This document shows, one piece after another, positions 32,730-40,002 of a stretch of 64,000 bases of DNA. Every line of letters starts with the position of its first letter. Position 1 is the first letter of the stretch. The position numbers were made by a program, and so were the translations under genes. The notes under the pieces were generated by a model. That model saw only the letters and a program-made list of their open reading frames with translations. It was not told the origin of the DNA and did not search any database. The stretch is from Streptomyces morookaense (GTDB taxonomy: Bacteria > Actinomycetota > Actinomycetes > Streptomycetales > Streptomycetaceae), in contig NZ_JABBXF010000033.1 of NCBI RefSeq assembly GCF_013030945.1, positions 78,898 to 142,897 on the forward strand, written 5' to 3'.

Positions 32730-34294
32730 CCGACGTCGACGTGCTCGTGGTCGGTGCCGGGCCGACCGGTCTGCTCGCGGCCTGCGAGCTGCTGCGGCGC
32801 GGTGTGCGCGTGCGCGTGATCGACCGGGCGGCGGAGCCGATGCGGGTGCCCAAGGCGCTGTCGCTGTGGCCGCGGGTGCTGGACATCCTGGAGGACCTGG
32901 GCGTCGCCGACGAGATCCGCCGGGCCTCCGTGCCGATCCGGGCGTTCAGTTACTTCTCCGAGCGGCGGCCGCTGGCCTCGTTCACGTTCGCCGAGGACCT
33001 GCGGGCGCGCCAGTTGCCGCAGCCGGAGACCGAGCGGATCCTCGCCCGGCGGCTGCGGTCGCTGGGCGGCAAGATCGAGCGGGGTGTGCGGCTGCTGGCG
33101 CTGGACGACGTGGACTTCTCCGGCCGCATCGAGGCGACGGACGGCGTCACGGCCGTGCTGGAGCATGCCGGCGCGGTACTGGAGCGGTTCCGGGTGCCCT
33201 TCGTGATCGGTGCGGACGGGGCGGGCAGTTCCGTGCGCGGGCAGCTGGGCATCGGGTTCCAGGGGACGACGTACGAGATGGCGTTCGCGCTCGTGGACTC
33301 CCGTGTCGAGGGCCGGCTGCCGCGGGACGAGATCCTCTACTACCAGGCGCCGACGGGCACGTTGGTGATCGTTCCGCAGCCCGGCGGCGTCCACCGCTTC
33401 CTGTCCGTCATGCCCGAGGGCGGCGGCGAGGTGGGGGTGCCGATGATGCAGGCGCTGGTGGACGAGCGCGGTCCGCGCGGGGTGCGGCTGACGGAGCCGG
33501 TGTGGCAGACGGAGTTCCGGGTGCACGCGCGGCGGGCCACGGAGTTCCGGCGGGGCCGGGTCTTCCTCATGGGGGATGCGGCGCATGTGCACAGCCCGGC
33601 GGGCGGGCAGGGGATGAACAACGGGCTGCAGGACGCGCACAACCTGGGCTGGAAGCTGGCCGCCGTGATCCGCGGCGAGTCGCCGTCCTCCCTGCTCGAC
33701 GGCTACGGTCCCGAACGCTCCGAGGCCACGCGGAAGATCGTCCGGGACACGGACGTCCAGACCCGGGCCTGGATGGCGGACGGTCCCGGCCGGGTACTGG
33801 CCCGGGACGCGGCCTTCCGGCTGCTGGACCGCACGGGTGCCGTGTCCCGCTTCTACACGCCGGTCATGGCGGGGCGGCGGCTGGCCTATGCGCCGGAGCG
33901 GGACACCCAGCTGCCGGGCGGCCGCGCCGCGTGCCGGCTGCGGGGGCGGCTGTCCGGCGGGGCCCGCGTCGGCGGCACGTTCCCGCGGCAGGCCGCGCTC
34001 GCGGCCGGTATCGGGGGGCCGCAGGACGGTCCGCCGGGCTGGACGCTGGCCCTCCATACGCCCGCGGCCGACAGTGCGTGGCTGACGGAAATCGGCCATA
34101 TCGCGGCCCGTTGGCCGCAGATCGCCGTCGTGCGGCTGCCCAAGTCGGCCGGAGCGGCGACGGGTTGCGGCAAACAGGGCTATTACCTCGTCCGCCCGGA
34201 CGGACATATCGCAGCACATGGCCACAAGAACGACCTGAACCGGCTGGAGCGGGAACTCGGCACCGTCCTCGCGCACCGGGCGGCGATGACCTGA
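32726..34294 (+). CDS. FAD-dependent aromatic hydroxylase of the cluster
   Basis: 522 residues from GTG 32726. GAGPTGLLAACELLRRG (FAD), IGADGAGSSVRG (DG motif) and FLMGDAAHVHSPAGGQGMNNG (GD motif) place it with PHBH-type monooxygenases. With a benzoate substrate such enzymes hydroxylate the ring or decarboxylate oxidatively. It is the last gene of the 3-hydroxyanthranilate operon and coupled to ligase 2, so an aminohydroxybenzoate-derived substrate is likely. It resembles the hydroxylase at 818-2341 in layout but not closely in detail. A strong hairpin follows the stop. Confidence 0.87.
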   Translation: MTDVDVLVVGAGPTGLLAACELLRRGVRVRVIDRAAEPMRVPKALSLWPRVLDILEDLGVADEIRRASVPIRAFSYFSERRPLASFTFAEDLRARQLPQPETERILARRLRSLGGKIERGVRLLALDDVDFSGRIEATDGVTAVLEHAGAVLERFRVPFVIGADGAGSSVRGQLGIGFQGTTYEMAFALVDSRVEGRLPRDEILYYQAPTGTLVIVPQPGGVHRFLSVMPEGGGEVGVPMMQALVDERGPRGVRLTEPVWQTEFRVHARRATEFRRGRVFLMGDAAHVHSPAGGQGMNNGLQDAHNLGWKLAAVIRGESPSSLLDGYGPERSEATRKIVRDTDVQTRAWMADGPGRVLARDAAFRLLDRTGAVSRFYTPVMAGRRLAYAPERDTQLPGGRAACRLRGRLSGGARVGGTFPRQAALAAGIGGPQDGPPGWTLALHTPAADSAWLTEIGHIAARWPQIAVVRLPKSAGAATGCGKQGYYLVRPDGHIAAHGHKNDLNRLERELGTVLAHRAAMT

Positions 34295-34303
34295 CATTTC
34301 CCA

Positions 34304-34349
34304 CTACCTCAGGGGCCTTCCTCCCATGTGGGAGTTGCCTCTGAGGTAG
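34304..34349 (+). terminator. Long hairpin after the hydroxylase operon
   Basis: 13-bp outer arms (34304-34316 with 34337-34349, one G-U pair) and a 6-bp inner stem CTCCCA/TGGGAG. It lies ten bases after the stop and lacks a clear T run. It probably ends the operon transcript, though an operator role for the Rrf2 gene just downstream is possible. Confidence 0.6.
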
Positions 34350-34402
34350 AAGCATGTACAAGTATTTTGCACGACCAATTACCCGTCTATACCATCCAGT
34401 TC

Positions 34403-34882
34403 ATGCGAATGAGCGAGGGCGTGGAATGGGCCTTGCACACCTGCCTCAACCTGGCCTGGGTCGGCCCGGAGCGGGCGGTGACCGCGGCGCGGCTCGCCGC
34501 GTTCTACGACCTTCCCCCGGCCTATCTCGGCAAACAGCTGCAGGCGCTGACCCGGGCCGGGGTGGTCAGCTCCAGTCCCGGCCCGCGGGGCGGCTTCCGG
34601 CTGGCGCGCGAGCCCGGGGCCATCACGCTGATGGACATCGTGGCCGCCATCGAGGGCCCGGAGAAGGCGTTCCGCTGTTCCGAGATCCGCCACCGCGGGC
34701 CCCAGAGCCAGATATCGCAGGTCACGGACCATCCCTGCCATGTGTCCCGGTACATGAGGGAGGCCGAGCTGGCCTGGCGGCGGCAGCTGGCCGCCAGGAC
34801 GCTCACCGACCTCCAGCACACGGTGGTCCGCAGCTCGCCGGGCATTCCGGAGCGGACGCGGGAATGGTTCCTCGCTCAATGA
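34403..34882 (+). CDS. Rrf2-family transcriptional regulator
   Basis: 159 residues from ATG 34403 (ATG 34328 would overlap the hairpin). Winged-helix N terminus MSEGVEWALHTCLNLAW with AAFYDLPPAYLGKQLQALTRAGVV and the PRGGFRLAR wing, then a dimerisation helix. Rrf2 proteins such as NsrR and IscR often carry a three-Cys iron-sulfur site; here only Cys92 and Cys112 lie in that region, plus Cys14, so it is not a canonical NsrR. Placed right after a cluster predicted to make nitrite, it could sense nitrogen oxides or redox state by thiols. Target promoters unknown. Confidence 0.85.
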   Translation: MRMSEGVEWALHTCLNLAWVGPERAVTAARLAAFYDLPPAYLGKQLQALTRAGVVSSSPGPRGGFRLAREPGAITLMDIVAAIEGPEKAFRCSEIRHRGPQSQISQVTDHPCHVSRYMREAELAWRRQLAARTLTDLQHTVVRSSPGIPERTREWFLAQ

Positions 34883-34929
34883 TCGCGAATTGCGTTCATT
34901 GTGGTCGCGCTCCGAAGCGCCCGCACCGG

Positions 34930-35013
34930 GCGCCCCTTACGGGGCCGTGGTCGCGCCCACGCGGCGGAGCCGCATACCGACACAGTCCCGCGCCCCTTAC
35001 GGGGCGCACCGTG
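34930..35013. repeat. Intergenic palindromic repeat fragments, copy 7
   Basis: Several broken units: gcgccccttacggggcc and cgcgccccttacggggcgc, without the full gcgcagtt arm. It fills the space between convergent Rrf2 and MocR genes. Confidence 0.55.
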
Positions 35014-35022
35014 ACGGGGCGC

Positions 35023-36441
35023 TTACGGCGCCGGCGGCAGCGCCCCGCACAGCGCCTCCAGGGCACCGGCAAACGCGTGTTCCGGCGGCGTGCCGTAGCC
35101 GACGACCAGCCCGTCGGACGGGCCCGCCCCGCACACGTCATGCCGGTACAGACCGAGCCCCTCCACGGCCAGCCCCTGCCAGGCGGCCGCCCGCACCACG
35201 GACTGCTCGGTGCCGGGCGGCAGTTCGAGCACCGCGTGCAGCCCGGCCGCGATGCCGGTGACCCGGACGTGCGGGGCGCGCTCGGCGAGGACGGCGATCA
35301 ACTGGTCGCGGCGGCGCCGGTAGTGCTTGCGCATCCGGCGCACGTGCCGGTCGTACGAGCCCGACGCGATGAAGTCCGCGAGGGTCAGCTGCTCCAGGGC
35401 GCTCGCGAACATCTCCCGGTCGCCCTTCGCCGCGACCACGTCGTCCACCAGATGCCCCGGCAGCACCATCCAGCCCAGCCGCAGCGCCGGCGAGAGACTC
35501 TTGCTGACCGAGCCGATGTAGACCACGCGTTCCGGGTCGAGGCCCTGCACGGCGCCCACCGGCTGCCGGTCGTAGCGGAACTCCCCGTCGTAGTCGTCTT
35601 CCAGCACCAGACCGCCGCCCGCCCGCGCCCAGTCCACGACCGCCGCCCGCCGCTCCGGGTGCAGCGGGCCGCCCGTGGGGAACTGGTGGGCCGGGGTCAG
35701 CAGCACGGTCTGCGCGCGCGTCCCGTCGAGCTTCTCGACACAGGCCCCGTGCGCGTCCACCGGCAGCGAGACGGTGCGCAGCCCGGCGGCGGCGAGCAGG
35801 GAGCGGTAGTGGCCGAGGCCGTACGCCTCCACGGCGACGGTCCCGCTGCGCACTTCGCCGAGCAGGCGCAACGCCCCTGCGAAGCCCGAGCAGATGACGA
35901 TCCGGGCGGGGTCCGCCCGTACACCGCGGGCCCGGGCCAGGTACTCGGCCACGGCGTGCCGGAGTTCGATGCGTCCGCGCGGATCGCCCGGCCCGAAGGC
36001 GTCGTTGGGGGCCGCGGTCAGGGCGCGGCGTGCGGAGGCGAGCCAGGCGGTGCGCGGAAAGGCGGAGGCGTCCGGGGTGCCCTGGACGAGGTTGTAGGCG
36101 GGTCGGGACGGGCGGTTGGGGGTGGTGGGACGGCGCGGGGTGTCGCTCTTCGGCGGCTGGGCGCGCCGGGCGACCTGGGTGCCGGATCCCTGACGGGCCG
36201 TCAACCACCCTTCGGCGACGAGCTCGGCGTACGCCTCCGCCACGGTGTTGCGGGCGAGGCCGAGGTCGGCGGCGAGCGAACGGTAGGGCGGCAGCCGGGT
36301 GCCGGGGGCGAGCCGGCCGGTGCGTATCGCCTCGCGCAGCGCGGCCATCAGCGCACCGCGTCGGCTGCCGGGCTCCGCGGGCAGTTCCAGATGCAGGTCA
36401 CTGCCCGGCGCGTCACCGGGGTCACCTTGCGGATTGACCAT
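35023..36441 (-). CDS. MocR/PdxR-type GntR regulator with aminotransferase domain
   Basis: 472 residues from ATG 36441 (GGGG eight bases upstream; GTG 36450 has no room for a ribosome site). N-terminal GntR winged helix (ALREAIRTGRLAPGTRLPPYRSLAADLGLARNT) joined by a Pro/Arg-rich linker to a type I aminotransferase fold, with the PLP lysine in IGSVSKSLSPALRLGW. MocR proteins regulate vitamin B6 or amine metabolism, usually a divergent neighbour: here the AhpD-like gene and MFS exporter begin 60 bases away in the opposite direction, so these are its likely targets. Confidence 0.9.
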   Translation of the reverse strand: MVNPQGDPGDAPGSDLHLELPAEPGSRRGALMAALREAIRTGRLAPGTRLPPYRSLAADLGLARNTVAEAYAELVAEGWLTARQGSGTQVARRAQPPKSDTPRRPTTPNRPSRPAYNLVQGTPDASAFPRTAWLASARRALTAAPNDAFGPGDPRGRIELRHAVAEYLARARGVRADPARIVICSGFAGALRLLGEVRSGTVAVEAYGLGHYRSLLAAAGLRTVSLPVDAHGACVEKLDGTRAQTVLLTPAHQFPTGGPLHPERRAAVVDWARAGGGLVLEDDYDGEFRYDRQPVGAVQGLDPERVVYIGSVSKSLSPALRLGWMVLPGHLVDDVVAAKGDREMFASALEQLTLADFIASGSYDRHVRRMRKHYRRRRDQLIAVLAERAPHVRVTGIAAGLHAVLELPPGTEQSVVRAAAWQGLAVEGLGLYRHDVCGAGPSDGLVVGYGTPPEHAFAGALEALCGALPPAP

Positions 36442-36500
36442 CGATTTCACCCCGGAATTGCACCACAGACACGGGCGATTGTCCTCCTAGGGTCGGTGAC

Positions 36501-36947
36501 ATGACTGCTGCTCAGCGAATGAACTTCACCAAGGCCGCCCCCAAGGTCTTCAAGGCGATGATCGCCCTGGACGCGGCCGCCCGCGCCGACCTGGACCCGA
36601 CGCTCGTCGAGCTCGTCCAGATCCGCGCGTCCCAGGTCAACCACTGTGCGTACTGCCTCGACATGCACACCAAGGACGCCCGCAAGGCGGGCGAGAGCGA
36701 GGAGCGGATCTACCAGCTGAACGCGTGGCGCGAAGCCGGGCTCTACACGGAGAAGGAGCAGGCCGCCCTCGCCCTGACCGAGGCGGTCACCGTCCTGACG
36801 GACGGGTTCGTCCCGGACGCGGTGTACGAGGAGGCCGCGCGCCACTTCGAGGAGTCGGAGCTGGCGCAGCTGATCGCGCTGATCTTCACGATCAACGCGT
36901 GGAACCGCATCGCGGTGTCGACCCGGAAGATCCCCGGAACCGAGTGA
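36501..36947 (+). CDS. AhpD-like carboxymuconolactone decarboxylase-family protein
   Basis: 148 residues with the redox motif NHCAYCLDMHTKDARKAG (CxxC plus His), typical of alkylhydroperoxidase AhpD-core proteins, and INAWNRIAV at the end. Such proteins detoxify peroxides or act as thiol peroxidases. Divergent from the MocR gene with a short intergenic promoter, and followed by an MFS exporter 67 bases downstream, forming a stress/efflux unit. A true carboxymuconolactone decarboxylase role is unlikely because the CxxC motif is intact. Confidence 0.88.
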   Translation: MTAAQRMNFTKAAPKVFKAMIALDAAARADLDPTLVELVQIRASQVNHCAYCLDMHTKDARKAGESEERIYQLNAWREAGLYTEKEQAALALTEAVTVLTDGFVPDAVYEEAARHFEESELAQLIALIFTINAWNRIAVSTRKIPGTE

Positions 36948-37014
36948 CGCCTACCCGACCGTCGCCCCGCAGCGCGGAAACGTTGCGGGGCGACAACCCA
37001 AGGGAGCCCGCACC

Positions 37015-38208
37015 ATGACCACCACGGACACCCCGATAACCACCGGGGAGCCCCGAAGAGCCCCGCTCAAGGGCTGGCTGGCCGTAGCCGCCGTCACGCT
37101 CGGCATCTTCAGTCTGATGACCTCCGAGCTCCTCCCCGTCGGCCTCCTCACCCCGGTCGGCGAAGCCCTCCACGTCTCGGACGGCACCGCCGGCCTGATG
37201 GTCACGGTGCCCGGCCTGGTCGCCGCGCTCTCCGCGCCCATCGTGACGGTCGCGACCGGCCGCGTCGACCGCCGCATCGTCCTCGGCGTCCTCGTCGGCC
37301 TGGTCGGCGTCGCCAACCTCGCCTCCGCCTTCGCCGACCACTTCGCGGTCGTCCTCGGCGCCCGTTTCCTCATCGGCATAGCCGTCGGCGGCTTCTGGGC
37401 CATCGCGGGCGGCATCGCCCTGCGCCTGGTGCCCGAGGAGCACGTGGGCCGGGCCATGGCCATCATCTTCGGCGGTGTCGAGACCGCCTCCGTCCTGGGC
37501 GTGCCGACCGGCACCCTGATCGGCGATCTCAGCGACTGGCGCACGGCGTTCGCGGCCGTCGGCGGTCTCGGCCTCGCCTCGCTGTGCGCCATGGTCCTGC
37601 TGCTGCCGCCGCTGCCCGCCGACGAGTCCCTCACGTTCGCCGAACTGCCGCGCGTCCTCCGGCGGAACCGCGGTGTGCGGGTCGGGGTCGTGATCACGTT
37701 CCTGCTGGTGACGGGCCACTTCGTGGCGTACACGTTCGTCCGCCCGATCCTGCAGGACGCGGGCGTGGACGGCAGCAAGGTCAGCATGATGCTGCTGATC
37801 TTCGGCGTGGCCGGCATCACCGGCAACTTCCTGGCCGGAGCGCGGGTTTCGCAGCACGTGCGGCGGATCGTACTGGTCATCTCCGTCGTGCTGACGGCCG
37901 CGATGGTGCTGTTCGCCCTGCTGGGCGGCGGCGGCATGGCCGTGGGCATCGTCCTGCTGATCCTGTGGGGCCTCGGCTACGGGGCCGTCCCCGTGAGCCT
38001 CCAGACGTGGATCCTCCAGGCCGCCCCCGAGGCCACGGAGGCCGCCTCCTCTCTCTACGTGTCGATGTTCAACTTCTCCATCGCACTGGGGGCGTTGGCG
38101 GGAGGCCTCGCCTTCGACAACATCGCCATGACGAGCGTGCTGTGGATCGGAGCGGTGCTCGCTGCGCTCACGCTGGCGGTGGTGGGGCCCCGCCGCAAGA
38201 CCACCTGA
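37015..38208 (+). CDS. MFS drug efflux transporter (DHA1, Cmx/AraJ-like)
   Basis: 397 residues, about 12 hydrophobic helices. N-terminal helix LAVAAVTLGIFSLMTSELLPVGLL (conserved start of DHA1 sugar/drug exporters), the RxxxR-like VDRRIVLG between helices 2 and 3 and GFWAIAGGIALRLVP in helix 4-5. Proton-driven export from the inner membrane. Same direction as the AhpD gene before it and the FAD oxidase 75 bases later. It may export the product of the adjacent cluster or a toxic aromatic. Confidence 0.9.
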   Translation: MTTTDTPITTGEPRRAPLKGWLAVAAVTLGIFSLMTSELLPVGLLTPVGEALHVSDGTAGLMVTVPGLVAALSAPIVTVATGRVDRRIVLGVLVGLVGVANLASAFADHFAVVLGARFLIGIAVGGFWAIAGGIALRLVPEEHVGRAMAIIFGGVETASVLGVPTGTLIGDLSDWRTAFAAVGGLGLASLCAMVLLLPPLPADESLTFAELPRVLRRNRGVRVGVVITFLLVTGHFVAYTFVRPILQDAGVDGSKVSMMLLIFGVAGITGNFLAGARVSQHVRRIVLVISVVLTAAMVLFALLGGGGMAVGIVLLILWGLGYGAVPVSLQTWILQAAPEATEAASSLYVSMFNFSIALGALAGGLAFDNIAMTSVLWIGAVLAALTLAVVGPRRKTT

Positions 38209-38282
38209 ACCCCGTCCCCCGCGCCCACTCCCCCGGGGCGCGGGGGGCGGCCCCTCTCCTGTCGAATACCGAAAGGCTGCCC

Positions 38283-39803
38283 GTGACCGCCATCACCCCC
38301 GCCGACCCCGGCTACGCCGCCCTCACCACCCGCGGCAACAACAAGCGGTTCACCGCGAACCCCGAGGCGTTCCACGTCGCCACGTCGACCGCCGACGTCG
38401 TCGCGGCCGTCACCGAAGCCCTGCGCAGCGGCAAGCGCATAGCCGTCCGCAGCGGCGGCCACGGGTACGAGGACTTCAGCGGTGCCCCGGGCACCCAACT
38501 CGTCGTCGACCTGGGCGAGATGACCGCCGTCGCCTTCGACGCCGAGCGCAACGCCTTCATGGTCGAGGCGGGCGCCCGGCTCGACGACGTGTACCGCACG
38601 CTGTACGAGGGCTGGGGCGTCGCCGTCCCGGCCGGCAACAGCGCCACCGTCGGCCTGGGCGGGCACGTCCAGGGCGGCGGCTACGGGTCGCTCAACCGCC
38701 GGCACGGGCTGATCGTCGACCACCTGCACGCCCTGGAGGTGGTCGTGACGGACGCGGCCACCGGCGAGGCCCGGGCCGTCGTCGCCACCCGCGACGCGGA
38801 CGACCCGCACCACGACCTGTGGTGGGCGCACACCGGCGGGGGCGGCGGCAGCTTCGGCATCGTCACCCGGTACTGGTTCCGCAGCCCGGACGCCACCGGC
38901 ACCGACCCGGAGCAGCTGCTCCCGCGCCCGTCCGCCGAGATGCTCACCAGCACCGTGCTGTTCCCGCGCGCCACGCTCGACAAGCCCGCGTTCCGCACGC
39001 TCGTCGGCGCCTACGGCCGCTGGCACGAGCGCAACAGCGCACCGGACTCGCCCTGCGTCCACCTCTTCGCCAGCCTGGTGCTGCTCGGCCGACAGCGGCC
39101 GCGGCCGGAGGAGGGGCAGGACATGGGCGCCGTCCTCGTCACGCACGTCGAGGCCGACCGCCCGGACGCCGCGCAGCTGCTCCAGGACTTCCTCGACGAG
39201 GTGACCGGGGACGCCGCCCTCTCCCCCGTCGTCCTGCCGACCGAGACCGTGCCGTGGCTCGTCTCCAAGAAGGCGCTGTCCGACGCGCAGGATGCCGAGA
39301 TCGGCCGCCAGAAGGTCAAGTCCGCCAATTTGCTGGGGGCGTTCACGGACGACCAGGCGGACGCGCTGTACGACTTCCTCGACGACGCGGACGCCGTCCA
39401 CGACAGCAGCCTCGTGGCCCTGGACTCCTTCGGCGGCCGCACCTCCGCCGTCGCACCGGACGCCACCGCCGCGGCCCAGCGCGATGCCGTCCTGAAGGTC
39501 CTCTTCATGAGCACCTGGCAGGACGCGGCGCTCGACGAGGCGGCCCTCGCCTGGATGCGGCGCTGCTACGGCGCGGTATTCGCCAAGACCGGCGGCGTCC
39601 CCGCCCCCGTCCCGGGCGGGAACGCGGACGGCTGTTTCATCAACTTCGCCGACGTCGACACCGCCGACCCCGAGCAGAACACGTCGGGCGTGCCGTGGCA
39701 CGCGCTGTACTTCAAGGACAACTACCGCCGTCTGCAAGCAGTGAAGGGGGTGTACGACCCGGCCGAGGTGTTCCGCCACCCGCTCTCGGTGCGCCCGGCC
39801 TGA
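38283..39803 (+). CDS. Berberine bridge-type FAD-linked oxidase
   Basis: 506 residues from GTG 38283. PCMH FAD domain with VRSGGHGYEDF, whose His is the expected covalent FAD attachment site, and GLGGHVQGGGYG; the Cys that would give a second covalent bond in bicovalent enzymes is replaced by His. The C-terminal BBE domain ends YRRLQAVKGVYDPAEVF. No signal peptide, so intracellular. Such enzymes oxidise alcohols, phenols or close rings with O2. Following the MFS gene by 75 bases, it may be a late tailoring oxidase. A second, Tat-exported family member is at 43653-45185. Confidence 0.88.
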   Translation: MTAITPADPGYAALTTRGNNKRFTANPEAFHVATSTADVVAAVTEALRSGKRIAVRSGGHGYEDFSGAPGTQLVVDLGEMTAVAFDAERNAFMVEAGARLDDVYRTLYEGWGVAVPAGNSATVGLGGHVQGGGYGSLNRRHGLIVDHLHALEVVVTDAATGEARAVVATRDADDPHHDLWWAHTGGGGGSFGIVTRYWFRSPDATGTDPEQLLPRPSAEMLTSTVLFPRATLDKPAFRTLVGAYGRWHERNSAPDSPCVHLFASLVLLGRQRPRPEEGQDMGAVLVTHVEADRPDAAQLLQDFLDEVTGDAALSPVVLPTETVPWLVSKKALSDAQDAEIGRQKVKSANLLGAFTDDQADALYDFLDDADAVHDSSLVALDSFGGRTSAVAPDATAAAQRDAVLKVLFMSTWQDAALDEAALAWMRRCYGAVFAKTGGVPAPVPGGNADGCFINFADVDTADPEQNTSGVPWHALYFKDNYRRLQAVKGVYDPAEVFRHPLSVRPA

Positions 39804-40002
39804 CCGGGCGGGCCGCTGGGGCCGCTGTACCGACCGTGTCCGGACGGAAATACTCCGCTCCGGGCGCGGTCACTGCTGCATGCTCCCGTCATCTGGCCTT
39901 CACACCACGGGACTTGGGACCCCATTGACTCGGCCATTACTCGATGCGTAGCTTCCGACACGTACGCCGATCATTCTTTGCGCTGCACCATAGGGGGGCC
40001 AC

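Noticed and set aside
25757..34294. Phenazine biosynthetic cluster
   Set aside because: PhzC, PhzD and PhzE are present but no PhzA/B, PhzF or PhzG; a DhbA-type dehydrogenase indicates a 3-hydroxyanthranilate end product instead.
34403..34882. Canonical NsrR nitric-oxide sensor
   Set aside because: Only two of the cysteines of the cluster-binding region are present and their spacing differs from NsrR.
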